A stretch of 64,000 bases of DNA from Glaciecola sp049650345 (GTDB lineage: Bacteria > Pseudomonadota > Gammaproteobacteria > Enterobacterales > Alteromonadaceae): assembly GCA_049650345.1 (NCBI GenBank), contig JBARZY010000172.1:1-64000 (forward strand). The letters run 5' to 3'. How positions within the stretch are numbered: the stretch's first letter is position 1; each line of letters opens with the position of its first letter. The notes under the pieces were generated by a model. The model saw only the letters and a program-made list of their open reading frames with translations. It was not told the DNA's origin and did no database searches. A program made the translations under genes and the position numbers. Positions 8,932 to 17,315 of the stretch are shown piece after piece.

Positions 8932-9141
8932 TAGATGCGCTTATAAATAGAAGCCTGTGATTATTTTCACGCGCATTTTAGTGTTTGCAGCGTGCATAAA
9001 TAAAACATCTAGCCTTACATTAAACATTTTTCATAAAGAAGTATTTCTTGATCTCAGCTTTTTTCCAAGCGTAAATATTCACATACACAAAAAGATATGT
9101 TTACAGCCAACCCGTGCTGTTATGAAAGGACAATGTAAACC

Positions 9142-10698
9142 ATGCGATTGGAAATTAGTTGCGAAGACCGTACCGGCATTACCCAAGACGTACTCGATAT
9201 ACTCAGTGAGTACCATATTGATTTGCGCGGAATTGAAATTGACGAGCTGGGAAAAATATTTTTAGATTTTCCCACAATCGAATTCGCTGATTTGCAAGAA
9301 ATCATGCCAAAGTTAAGGCGTGTCGAAGGTATTACTGACGTGAAAACCACTCCAATAATGCCCATACAGCGCGAGCGAAATCAACTAAGGGCGTTATTAC
9401 AAACCTTACCTGATCCTGTGTTTTCTACTGATGCAAACGGTACCGTTATTTTGTTTAATGATGCCGTTAGTGCTGGATTAGAAATGACCCGAGAGCAAAT
9501 TATTACGTTAAACATTGACGATTTGTTAGACGGTTTCAACTTCACAAAGTGGTTTAATAGTAAAAACAAAGATGCAACCACAACTAAGTTACGCTTTATT
9601 CAACAAGACTATATTGCTGATATTTTACCCGTAAATGTGGCTGACAACGAACAAACTGTGTTTGCTGGTGCGGTGGTAATGTTAAAGTCAGAAGGGCGTT
9701 TAGGCGCACAAATGAATGTATTTAGGCAGGTATACACGGGTAGTTTTGACAATTTTGACGCAAACTCAAGCGCCATGAAACGTATCATTCGTGAAGCCAA
9801 ACGCATGTCAGAGCTTGACGGCAATATACTTATTACCGGCGACACTGGCTCTGGCAAAGAACAAATCGCAAAAGCATGCCATGACAATAGTCGCCGTTCA
9901 GATGGCGAATTTGTGACACTCAATTGTGCTTCTTTGCCCGACGATGTGGCCGAAACTGAATTGTTTGGTTACGCGCAAGGCGCATTTGGCAGTGATGAAG
10001 GTAAAGCAGGATTATTTGAACAAGCAGCAGGTGGCACTTTATTGCTAGATGAAGTCTCGGAAATGTCGAGCCAGTTACAAGCTAAATTATTACGTGTGCT
10101 TGAATACGGCACATATCATCAAGTGGGCGATAGTCGTATCAAATATATTGACTGCAGAATTATTTGCACAAGTTGTAAAGACTTAGCTGAGTGTGTCCAA
10201 GACGGCCACTTCAGAGAAGATTTATACTATCGTTTAAATGTATTAAGTTTAGTTATACCGGCATTACGAGACCGAAAAGGCGACATTGTGCCGTTGGCGA
10301 ATAAAATTGTACGTCAGCACGCCAAAAAGTTAGGTATTCAAGCGCCAACTTTGAGCAAACCTTGTATTGAGTACTTGGAGTCATATCCGTGGCCTGGCAA
10401 TATTCGACAACTGAAAAACGCCTTGTACAGAGCTATTTCTTTGATAGAAGGAAATGAAATAACAAAGGATGCCATTAAATTGCCCAACTGCAGCGCCAGC
10501 GTAACGTATATTGACGAAAACTTTGACGGCACACTCGAACAAGAAGTAAAACGGTTTGAAAAGGATATGCTGAAGCGCCTTTATCCGTCTTATCCCAGTA
10601 CGCGACAGTTGGCTAGAAAATTGGGATTAAGTCATACCGCTATTGCGAATAAATTGCGCGAGTATGGTATCTCAAAACATTCGGCAAAAATGCAATAA
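9142..10698 (+). CDS. tyrR: TyrR/PhhR-family aromatic amino-acid regulator
   Basis: Transcription regulator responding to aromatic amino acids, 518 residues. Domains: ACT (residues 1-75, starting MRLEISCEDRTGITQDVLDIL), PAS (about 80-140), AAA+ ATPase (about 205-440; Walker A GDTGSGKE, Walker B GGTLLLDEV) and a C-terminal helix-turn-helix (STRQLARKLGLSHTAIANKLREYGI). The sigma-54 contact loop is not GAFTGA but GAFGSDEG, consistent with the TyrR branch that works with sigma-70 polymerase. Neighbours phhA and maiA fit a role in Phe/Tyr catabolism. The ATG has an AAAGGA ribosome-binding site, spaced rather far away. Confidence 0.93.
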   Translation: MRLEISCEDRTGITQDVLDILSEYHIDLRGIEIDELGKIFLDFPTIEFADLQEIMPKLRRVEGITDVKTTPIMPIQRERNQLRALLQTLPDPVFSTDANGTVILFNDAVSAGLEMTREQIITLNIDDLLDGFNFTKWFNSKNKDATTTKLRFIQQDYIADILPVNVADNEQTVFAGAVVMLKSEGRLGAQMNVFRQVYTGSFDNFDANSSAMKRIIREAKRMSELDGNILITGDTGSGKEQIAKACHDNSRRSDGEFVTLNCASLPDDVAETELFGYAQGAFGSDEGKAGLFEQAAGGTLLLDEVSEMSSQLQAKLLRVLEYGTYHQVGDSRIKYIDCRIICTSCKDLAECVQDGHFREDLYYRLNVLSLVIPALRDRKGDIVPLANKIVRQHAKKLGIQAPTLSKPCIEYLESYPWPGNIRQLKNALYRAISLIEGNEITKDAIKLPNCSASVTYIDENFDGTLEQEVKRFEKDMLKRLYPSYPSTRQLARKLGLSHTAIANKLREYGISKHSAKMQ

Positions 10699-10700
10699 TA

Positions 10701-10747
10701 CTTGTTGAATTTCATAACTATCGATACGATAGCCAAAAAACAACAAG
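10701..10747 (+). other. Nested inverted repeats in the maiA leader
   Basis: CTTGTTG (10701-10707) pairs with CAACAAG (10741-10747). Inside, CTATCG-ATA-CGATAG (10718-10732) forms a perfect six-base-pair stem. The outer 3' arm ends close to the GAGAAG ribosome-binding site of maiA. No T-run follows, so it is not an ordinary terminator. It could be an RNA hairpin modulating maiA translation or a protein-binding site. Function unknown. Confidence 0.5.
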
Positions 10748-10758
10748 AGAAGTAAAGT

Positions 10759-11412
10759 ATGAGTATTAAGCTATATGGTTATTGGCGTTCATCTGCAAGT
10801 TACAGGGTAAGAATTGCCCTTAATTTAAAACAAATTCAGTATGAATATATTCCTGTACACCTATTGAAAGAAGGGGGCCAGCAGCGCACTGAAGATTATC
10901 AGCGACTGAATCCAGCCATGTTGGTGCCCACTTTTGTAGACGATGATGAAGACGTTACGTTGAATCAATCTTTAGCTATAATTGAATACTTAGATGAAAA
11001 GTATCCTGATACGCCTACCTTGTTACCGAAGCACACGTTAGATAGGGCTAGAGTAAGAATGTTAGCGCAAGACATAGCCTCTGATATGCAGCCTTTAATT
11101 AATTTACGCGTATTACAAAAAATTGATGCTGAGTTTTCAGCGGGTGACAGTGGCAAACAAAAATGGGCTCACGACTGGATTTGCAAAGGCTTCAGCAGTT
11201 TAGAGAAAAGACTTGCTACTCGTGCGGGCAAATATTCGTACGGATATGATGTCACACTAGCTGATGTATGTTTAGTGCCACAAGTGTACAGTGCGAAAAG
11301 ATTTGGCGTGAATATGGCTGATTACCCATTAATCAACAAAATCTATCAAAATTGTGAGGCTTTGCCAGCTTTTATGGATGCAGCGCCTGATAGGCAAATT
11401 GATGCTGAATAA
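10759..11412 (+). CDS. maiA: Maleylacetoacetate isomerase (zeta-class glutathione transferase)
   Basis: Glutathione-dependent cis-trans isomerase converting maleylacetoacetate to fumarylacetoacetate in tyrosine catabolism, 217 residues. The thioredoxin-like N-terminal domain contains the zeta-class SSASYRVRIALNLK motif near residue 11, with the catalytic serine. The helical C-terminal domain contains YSYGYDVTLADVCLVPQVY near residue 163. Its place after phhA and tyrR fits Phe/Tyr degradation. The other pathway genes (hppD, hmgA, fahA) are not in the window. Confidence 0.93.
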   Translation: MSIKLYGYWRSSASYRVRIALNLKQIQYEYIPVHLLKEGGQQRTEDYQRLNPAMLVPTFVDDDEDVTLNQSLAIIEYLDEKYPDTPTLLPKHTLDRARVRMLAQDIASDMQPLINLRVLQKIDAEFSAGDSGKQKWAHDWICKGFSSLEKRLATRAGKYSYGYDVTLADVCLVPQVYSAKRFGVNMADYPLINKIYQNCEALPAFMDAAPDRQIDAE

Positions 11413-11440
11413 AAGCCGTCTGATGAACAGTTGAGTTGGC

Positions 11441-11470
11441 TTAGGCTGAAGACCAAAACCTTCGGCCTAA
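11441..11470 (+). terminator. Hairpin between convergent maiA and lrp-type gene
   Basis: TTAGGCTGAAG pairs with CTTCGGCCTAA (11 pairs including one T-G) around an eight-base loop, with a T-rich tail (TGTGTCTTTTA). It sits between two convergent genes and could serve maiA; the tail is not a pure T-run. Confidence 0.6.
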
Positions 11471-11478
11471 TGTGTCTT

Positions 11479-11937
11479 TTATAGTGGTAACTCAGTTGTA
11501 TTCTTTACTTGTTTCAGTGCAAACGTGGAACTGAGGTGGTCAACTAAGGGCAAGCTAGTGAGCTTTGATTTTAACAGTTGCTCATATTCTTCAATACTTT
11601 TCACAATAACTTTTAATAGATAGTCTTTGTCACCACTGGTGGTATGGCATTCAATCACTTCGTCTATTTCTTGAACCGCGTTCTCAAACTTTGTTAACGA
11701 ATTGCCATCGTGGTTTTTCAAGGTTACATAAATAAAAACCGACACACCTAAATTGAGTTTTTTTGCATCGAGTAAGGTGACTTTTTGTCTGATGATACCA
11801 TCAGCCTCCATGCGTTTGACCCGTCGCCAACAAGGGGTGTGCGATAAACCCACATATTGGCTCAGTTCTGCCATAGAAACAGTGGCATCCTTTTGCATTA
11901 CACGTAGTATTTCACGATCAAATTTGTCTAGTTTCAT
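11479..11937 (-). CDS. Lrp/AsnC-family transcriptional regulator
   Basis: DNA-binding regulator, 152 residues. An N-terminal winged helix-turn-helix (FDREILRVMQKDATVSMAELSQYVGLSHTPCWRRVKRMEADGII) precedes a C-terminal RAM/ActR ligand-binding domain (about residues 65-145; CHTTSGDKDYLLKVIV). It diverges from leucine dehydrogenase across 237 bases containing a perfect palindrome. By analogy with BkdR/Lrp regulators it probably controls ldh in response to a branched-chain amino acid. Effector and target are inferred. Confidence 0.88.
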   Translation of the reverse strand: MKLDKFDREILRVMQKDATVSMAELSQYVGLSHTPCWRRVKRMEADGIIRQKVTLLDAKKLNLGVSVFIYVTLKNHDGNSLTKFENAVQEIDEVIECHTTSGDKDYLLKVIVKSIEEYEQLLKSKLTSLPLVDHLSSTFALKQVKNTTELPL

Positions 11938-12043
11938 ATTTTTGTGTTCTTATTATTGTAATGATGCATTTATTACTGAGACTTGTTATCGCTCTGCTAT
12001 TAACAATCCGTGTATTTAACGCATTTACTAAATTAAGCCCTAT

Positions 12044-12063
12044 TATAGGATGGTTATCCTATA
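12044..12063. promoter_or_regulatory. Perfect palindrome in the lrp-ldh divergent region
   Basis: TATAGGATGGTTATCCTATA has two eight-base arms around GGTT. It lies about 107 bases from the Lrp-type start and 112 from the ldh start. A second imperfect repeat, AAAGAA-AACAA-TTCTTT, follows immediately. This is the best candidate operator for the Lrp-family regulator. Confidence 0.6.
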
Positions 12064-12174
12064 AAAAGAAAACAATTCTTTATAATATTTATACAGCTTC
12101 ATATCCATTTAGGTAATTGCAACGTTTGTCCTCGTATTTATCGGCTACCATAACAGCATAATAACAATATTACT

Positions 12175-13239
12175 TTGAGTACCCGCATGGCGCTATTTGA
12201 ACACCCCGACTACCATAATCACGAAAACGTATCTTATTATCACGATGCTAAAACTGGATTGCGAGCAATAATAGCTGTCCACAATACAACATTAGGTCCA
12301 AGTTTAGGTGGCTGCCGAATGTTCCCTTATGCCAATAGTGATGAGGCGCTGACCGATGTGCTCAGATTATCAAGTGGTATGTCATATAAAGCGGCTATGG
12401 CTGGTTTGCCCCAAGGTGGTGGCAAAGCGGTCATCATTGGTAACCCAAGAGAACATAAATCAGCGGCGTTGATGCAGGCAATGGGCAGGTTCGTAAATTC
12501 ATTCAACGGCAGTTACATTATTGCCGAAGATTCGGGAATCAGTGTTTCTGATGTATTGCAAATGCAAGAGGCTACTACCTTCACTGGTGGCTGTAAAGCC
12601 AGTTACTCATTTGATGGCACCACGCCCGATGGTAACCCTGCGCCGGCAACTGCATATGGGGTGTTTTGTGGTATTAAAGCTGCTGTGGATTATGTTTACG
12701 GCACTGATCTACTCGGTAAAAAAGTTGCGATACAAGGTGTAGGACACGTTGGCTTGAGATTAGCCAAACATTTACATCAAGCGGGAGCAGAATTGTTCGT
12801 GTCAGATATTTACGATGATAATCTGCTGATCGCCGAAGCAGAATTCGGTGCCACTATTGTTGATAACAACAGTATTCACAGTTTGCCAGTAGATGTTTAT
12901 GCACCATGTGCACTGGGCGGTGCTATAAATAAAGACACTATTGATGATATACGTGCCCGCGTGGTTGCTGGCGCGGCGAACAACCAATTGGCCACCGATG
13001 ATATGGGAACGCGCTTGCTACAAAACAACATTGCATACGTGCCAGACTACGTTATTAACGCTGGTGGAATAATCGATATTTACCACCAAACACAAAGCGA
13101 CAGCAGTAACGCGCTGCTTAAACAGCAGTTGGAAAATATCGGCAATACCGTTATGCATTTATTGACAGAAGCTGAGGCCCAAAATAAAGCAACGGTAACC
13201 ATAGCAAACGCCATGGCTGAAGAAGTGATGAATAAATAA
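12175..13239 (+). CDS. ldh: Leucine dehydrogenase (Glu/Leu/Phe/Val dehydrogenase family)
   Basis: NAD-dependent oxidative deamination of branched-chain amino acids, 354 residues from a TTG start; an in-frame ATG at 12187 would give 350. Visible: the substrate-binding GPSLGGCRMFPYAN near residue 43, the catalytic-lysine region MSYKAAMAGLPQGGGKAVI near residue 70, and the Rossmann motif GVGHVGLRLAKHL near residue 188. LeuDH is preferred over GDH by length and by the absence of a GDH N-terminus. The branched-chain substrate is a family inference, supported by the divergent Lrp-type regulator. Confidence 0.88.
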   Translation: MSTRMALFEHPDYHNHENVSYYHDAKTGLRAIIAVHNTTLGPSLGGCRMFPYANSDEALTDVLRLSSGMSYKAAMAGLPQGGGKAVIIGNPREHKSAALMQAMGRFVNSFNGSYIIAEDSGISVSDVLQMQEATTFTGGCKASYSFDGTTPDGNPAPATAYGVFCGIKAAVDYVYGTDLLGKKVAIQGVGHVGLRLAKHLHQAGAELFVSDIYDDNLLIAEAEFGATIVDNNSIHSLPVDVYAPCALGGAINKDTIDDIRARVVAGAANNQLATDDMGTRLLQNNIAYVPDYVINAGGIIDIYHQTQSDSSNALLKQQLENIGNTVMHLLTEAEAQNKATVTIANAMAEEVMNK

Positions 13240-13383
13240 ACGTATAATAGGTTTAGAAGACAATTAAGCTAATCGAAACTTGCATAAGCGCTACTAAATG
13301 TTCATAATGCGCGTCTTGAATTTACCAATGAGTAGCTAGAATTCTTAGCGAATGGTAAATTGAGGTTCTGTATTCGTTTCTAT

Positions 13384-13492
13384 GGTGGGCTTTGGTCCTC
13401 TCGCAATGATACCTTGGGAACCCGGTCAGGCCCGGAAGGGAGCAGCCGCACCAAGCGACTCATGTGCCGGGATGTGGCTGGAGCCCGCCACC
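13384..13492 (+). ncRNA. ffs: 4.5S signal recognition particle RNA
   Basis: The sequence holds the conserved SRP domain IV: GGTCAGGCCCGGAAGGGAGC on the 5' side of the apical loop and GTGCCGGGATG on the 3' side. The ends GGTGGGC and GCCCGCCACC pair to close the hairpin, giving about 109 bases, the usual size of bacterial 4.5S RNA. It binds Ffh to target nascent membrane proteins. The 3' end lies only five bases from the convergent ComFB-like gene. Exact ends may differ by a few bases. Confidence 0.95.
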
Positions 13493-13497
13493 CATCT

Positions 13498-13779
13498 TTA
13501 CTTTATTGTTTCTTGCGCTTTGTAGTGGTCATTTAAATAATTGACCGACAAATCGATGGCATTGATCACGTTCATCTCCATTTGTTGCCTTTCTGATGCA
13601 GGCAAATAAAATGCCATATCAACTTCGTACCTGATATATCGCGGTGTCAGTTGATTCAAAACCAAACAAGTCAAATCGGCAATGTAGTCGTTGCTTTTTG
13701 TTTCGTTAATGCCGAGTGATGCTATTTTTTCTAACACCAAATGTTCATAGTAGTTATGGATATCATCATCTAATTTCAT
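13498..13779 (-). CDS. ComFB-like small protein
   Basis: 93 residues, resembling the late-competence ComFB domain: an N-terminal NYYEHLVLEKI, then DYIADLTCLVLNQLTPRYIRYEVDMAFYL, matching the family pattern (D-x-ACL-x-LN-x-LPPRYV). Family cysteines are mostly absent. The role is unknown in gammaproteobacteria; some cyanobacterial homologues bind cyclic di-AMP/di-GMP, but I cannot claim that here. It converges on ffs. A ribosome-binding site AAGGAAC precedes the ATG. Confidence 0.7.
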   Translation of the reverse strand: MKLDDDIHNYYEHLVLEKIASLGINETKSNDYIADLTCLVLNQLTPRYIRYEVDMAFYLPASERQQMEMNVINAIDLSVNYLNDHYKAQETIK

Positions 13780-14223
13780 TATGTTCCTTTACTTCTGTAA
13801 GCCAAATTTTCTTTTATCTTACTTATATGAAAATTAATTCTAATGCGCCTGTAGGTGATTAATAGTGCCATGGTTGACGTTAATTTCAACAAATATTACC
13901 ACTATGGCCATACACCTTTTCTGAGGTGATAGAGACATTTGTGTCCATATTCTAGACATGCTGCGTGCATTTTCATGAAAATTGAAATTGACGATAACTT
14001 TTTGTTGTCTTTTTTTAAGTAAATTTAAGTTGTTTTGAACAGGGGACTTGCATGTTGAAAAGTCCGTATATCGGGCGTATTAATTGTTCGTTTACCCATT
14101 CTGTAACTTGACATTTATGTAACATCCTGTGAAGATTTATGAGTGCGCCTTTATATTAGTGGCGTATCTTTAATAATTACAAACCCTAAATAGGTTGAAA
14201 CTGAACCTACATAACAGAATTTA
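13780..14223. other. Intergenic region with a likely promoter for the TonB2 operon
   Basis: 444 bases between the ComFB-like gene and the DUF3450 gene, with no convincing ORF. A good -35 box TTGACA lies at 14108-14113; a -10 about 17 bases later is weak (GAAGAT). Near the gene, TAGGTT-N7-AACCTA (about 14191-14209) is a short inverted repeat. I could not identify a convincing Fur box by eye. Confidence 0.4.
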
Positions 14224-15009
14224 ATGGTTGGGAATATGTCCAAAATGAGCAAGAGAACTCAAATAGCTGCTTGCGTAGTGGGTGCACTAGCACTAGCTTC
14301 TACAAGCACTGTCTTTGCTGGCCCGCTGGAAGACGTGCAAAAAGCGTCTCGTAACATCCAGCTTGATGCTGCAAAATCACAAGAAAAAGTAAATAGTCTT
14401 TTTGAGCAGTCACAAGAATTGTTAGTTGAATACAGAAATGTAATTGACCAAACAGAAAACCTAAAAATATATAACGATTATCTTGCTGGCCTTGTTGCTG
14501 ACCAACAAAAAGTGATTGATTCACTTCAGCGTCAAATCGATTCAATTGAAGAAACTAAGCAAAACATCGTACCACTTATGCGTAAGATGATTGCCAGCTT
14601 AGAAAACTTTATTAAGTTAGATGTGCCTATTAATCTTGATGAGCGATTAGATCGTGTTCAGCGTTTAACTGACTTAATGAGTAACTCAAGCGTAACAGTG
14701 TCTGAGCAATTTCGTCAGGTACTAGAAGCGTATTCTATTGAAAACGAATATGGGCGCTTGATTCAATCATACAAAGGCTCGATTGATGCTAGTGGCACTG
14801 AGGTAGCAGTTGACTTCTTTAACCTTGGACGTACTGCGTTATTAGCGCTTAGCCTTGACCAGTCTTCTGCGTGGGTTTGGGACAACGCTAACCGTACATG
14901 GGAACCACTTGGTGATGAATATCTTGATTCAATCATTATTGCAGTGCGTATGGCGCAAGGCCTAGTACCTACCGACCTAGTCGACCTACCAATCAAAGCC
15001 GCGGAGTAA
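14224..15009 (+). CDS. DUF3450 periplasmic coiled-coil protein of the TonB2 operon
   Basis: 261 residues with a signal peptide (RTQIAACVVGALALASTSTVFAG, cleavage near residue 33). A long coiled-coil segment runs over about residues 35-115 (VQKASRNIQLDAAKSQEKVNSLFEQSQELL), then a globular part. It matches DUF3450, which by my recollection precedes ttpC-exbB2-exbD2-tonB2 in vibrios and Shewanella. Probable periplasmic accessory of the TonB2 energy transducer; its mechanism is unknown. In-frame ATGs at 14236 and 14245 are alternative starts. Confidence 0.88.
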   Translation: MVGNMSKMSKRTQIAACVVGALALASTSTVFAGPLEDVQKASRNIQLDAAKSQEKVNSLFEQSQELLVEYRNVIDQTENLKIYNDYLAGLVADQQKVIDSLQRQIDSIEETKQNIVPLMRKMIASLENFIKLDVPINLDERLDRVQRLTDLMSNSSVTVSEQFRQVLEAYSIENEYGRLIQSYKGSIDASGTEVAVDFFNLGRTALLALSLDQSSAWVWDNANRTWEPLGDEYLDSIIIAVRMAQGLVPTDLVDLPIKAAE

Positions 15010-15015
15010 TCGTTA

Positions 15016-16377
15016 ATGAAAACAACAATAAAAGCAATTTGCGCAACTGCTTCTGTTGCTTTGATGGCAAGTTTTGCCAATGCACAAGCACCTGCAGCGT
15101 CGTTGCAAGAACTTCTAGAACAAGTTAAGCAAGACCGAGTTTCTGAAGCTCGTATGAATAAAGAACGTGAAGCAGAGTTCATGAGTGCTCGTGCTGACAA
15201 ACAAGCTTTGCTTCGCAGAGCGCAAAACCAACTGCGTGCTGAAGAGCAACGTGGCGATCGTTTGCAAGCACAGTTTACCCAAAACGAACAAACCATCATC
15301 GATAAAGAAATAGAGCTTGACCAAGCATCTGGTACTTTAGGTGAAATGTTTGGTGTAGTACGTCAGGCATCTGCCGACGCGTATAGTGTTGTATCAACCT
15401 CTATTGTTAGCGCTCAATATCCTGGACGTGAAGCATTTTTGGCTGACATGTCACAAGATTCTAAAGGTCTACCAAACATTCGTGAGTTAGAAGAACTTTG
15501 GATTTCGTTACAAACAGAAATGACTGAGTCTGGCCAAGTTGCTAAGTTTACTGCAGAAGTAGTTGACTTAGATGGCGGTACGTCAACTCAAGAAGTATTG
15601 CGTGTTGGTACCTTTAACCTTATTGGTGAGCAAGGCTACTTAGTATACGATGATGCAAGTAAAACTATTCAACCACTAGGGCGTCAGCCTGAAGGTTATC
15701 AAGTAGCGTCTGTTCAAGACTTACGCGATGCAACAAGTGGATTTGTTTCAGCTTATGTTGACCCTTCACGCGGTGCAATTCTTGATTTGTTCAAGCAAAA
15801 AGCAACCTTATCTGAGCGTTATCACGCAGGTAGCTACGTAGGTTACATCATTACTGGTATGTTAGTAATTGGTTTGCTTATTGGTGTATTCAAAATTATC
15901 CAACTTACTATGGTTGGTGGAAAAATGCGTGCACAGCTTAACAATATCGATAATCCTGCAAGCACCAACCCACTTGGTCGTATTTTAACGGTATATCAAG
16001 CAAACAAACAAGCTGATACAGAAAGCCTTGAATTGAAACTTGATGAAGCTATTTTGAAAGAGTTACCAAGCATAGAGTCTGGTATTAATATTATTAAGAT
16101 ATTCGCTGCAATCGCTCCATTACTTGGTCTACTAGGTACGGTACTTGGTATGATTGCAACGTTCCAACAAATTACTTTGTTCGGTACGGGCGACCCAAGA
16201 ATTATGGCTGGCTCAATCTCAATGGCACTTGTAACAACAGCACAAGGTATTATTGCAGCTTTGCCGCTAATATTAATGCACAGCATCGTTGCTGGTCGTA
16301 GCAAGTCAATTGTTCATGTTCTTGACGAACAAACAGCAGGCGTAATTGCTGCTCACGCAGAGTCGGAGAAAGCATAA
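15016..16377 (+). CDS. ttpC: TtpC-like ExbB/TolQ-family protein with periplasmic coiled-coil domain
   Basis: 453 residues. The signal peptide (ATASVALMASFANAQA) is followed by a periplasmic coiled coil (about 25-110) and a soluble domain. Three transmembrane segments lie at about 275-298, 360-385 and 400-425, with the MotA/TolQ/ExbB signature APLLGLLGTVLGMIATFQQI near residue 360. This architecture matches TtpC, the fourth protein required for Vibrio TonB2 function. It forms the proton-channel side of the complex together with the following ExbB2-ExbD2. It follows the DUF3450 gene by six bases. Confidence 0.88.
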   Translation: MKTTIKAICATASVALMASFANAQAPAASLQELLEQVKQDRVSEARMNKEREAEFMSARADKQALLRRAQNQLRAEEQRGDRLQAQFTQNEQTIIDKEIELDQASGTLGEMFGVVRQASADAYSVVSTSIVSAQYPGREAFLADMSQDSKGLPNIRELEELWISLQTEMTESGQVAKFTAEVVDLDGGTSTQEVLRVGTFNLIGEQGYLVYDDASKTIQPLGRQPEGYQVASVQDLRDATSGFVSAYVDPSRGAILDLFKQKATLSERYHAGSYVGYIITGMLVIGLLIGVFKIIQLTMVGGKMRAQLNNIDNPASTNPLGRILTVYQANKQADTESLELKLDEAILKELPSIESGINIIKIFAAIAPLLGLLGTVLGMIATFQQITLFGTGDPRIMAGSISMALVTTAQGIIAALPLILMHSIVAGRSKSIVHVLDEQTAGVIAAHAESEKA

Positions 16378-16378
16378 T

Positions 16379-16903
16379 ATGATGACCCTAGTCGGATTAT
16401 GGGAATCTGTTAGGGAATTCATCGCAACCGGTGGTGACGTACTTTATTTCGTTGCTGCCGCGCTCTTTCTCATGTGGGTATTAATGATTGAGCGTTATTG
16501 GTATTTAACGTCGGTGTTTCCTAAGCAAAGAGATAAAATTATCTCTGATTGGGAAGCGCGCACCGACACTACCTCTTGGTATGCGCATAGAATTCGCGAA
16601 GCATGGATTTCGCAAGCTGCTGATGGCTTAACAGCGCGTTTGTTAATCATCAGAACTTTAGTCGCAATGTGCCCTCTAATAGGATTATTAGGAACCGTAA
16701 CTGGGATGATTGGTGTATTTGAAACCATGGCAACCCAAGGTACCGGTAACCCTAGATTGATGGCCGGTGGTATATCGATGGCAACTATTCCAACAATGGC
16801 TGGAATGGTAGCTGCTTTATCTGGATTATTTTTTAGCTCACGCCTAGAAGCGAAAGCAAAAGTATTGAAAGAAAAGCTAGTCGATAGTCTTCCACATCAT
16901 TAA
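16379..16903 (+). CDS. exbB2: ExbB2-like proton-channel protein
   Basis: ExbB/TolQ-family inner-membrane protein that with ExbD uses proton flow to energise TonB. About 174 residues from the ATG at 16379, which follows the ttpC stop directly and has a GGAG ribosome-binding site. Transmembrane segments at about 20-40, 95-115 and 135-155; signature MCPLIGLLGTVTGMIGVFETM near residue 97. It is short with little cytoplasmic domain, typical of the TonB2-type ExbB. An upstream in-frame start at 16346 would overlap ttpC and is less likely. Confidence 0.92.
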   Translation: MMTLVGLWESVREFIATGGDVLYFVAAALFLMWVLMIERYWYLTSVFPKQRDKIISDWEARTDTTSWYAHRIREAWISQAADGLTARLLIIRTLVAMCPLIGLLGTVTGMIGVFETMATQGTGNPRLMAGGISMATIPTMAGMVAALSGLFFSSRLEAKAKVLKEKLVDSLPHH

Positions 16904-16914
16904 GCGAGGTTGTT

Positions 16915-17313
16915 ATGGGACGTAAAGTAAGAGAAGAAGAAGAAGATGCAGCAATTGATATGACACCGATGCTCGACATCGTGTTTATTATGCTTATCTT
17001 TTTCATAGTAACAACCGTGTTTGTGAAACAAGCTGGTATGGACGTGTTGAAGCCTGAGGGCCAAACCGCGACTAAGTTTAAAAATGCAAATATTTTTATT
17101 GCGGTAACAGAAGACGGTGATGTTTGGATAGATCGTCGCCAAGTGTCTGTTGAAGCAGTAAAAGCAAACATTGAAAAATTGTTGTTAGAACAGCCTACCG
17201 ACGCAGTTTTCATTCAAGCGGATGAGAAAGCAAAGCACGGTGTTGTGATCGAAGTCATGGATGCTGTTAAATCAGCCGGCGTAGATCGCGTTGCAGTTGC
17301 GGTGAGGAGTTAA
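16915..17313 (+). CDS. exbD2: ExbD2-like biopolymer transport protein
   Basis: 132 residues. A short charged cytoplasmic N-terminus leads to the single transmembrane helix at about 17-37 containing the conserved Asp of the proton path (DMTPMLDIVFIMLIFFIV). A periplasmic domain follows, ending AGVDRVAVAVRS. Works with ExbB2 and TtpC. It starts 11 bases after exbB2 and is two bases from tonB2. Confidence 0.95.
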   Translation: MGRKVREEEEDAAIDMTPMLDIVFIMLIFFIVTTVFVKQAGMDVLKPEGQTATKFKNANIFIAVTEDGDVWIDRRQVSVEAVKANIEKLLLEQPTDAVFIQADEKAKHGVVIEVMDAVKSAGVDRVAVAVRS

Positions 17314-17315
17314 GC

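Noticed and set aside
8957..9265. 102-codon plus-strand frame before tyrR
   Set aside because: No ribosome site or similarity, and it runs into the tyrR ACT domain in another frame.
14763..15299. Minus-strand frame of 178 codons across DUF3450 and ttpC
   Set aside because: Ser/Arg-rich composition typical of antisense frames, and it overlaps two well-supported genes.
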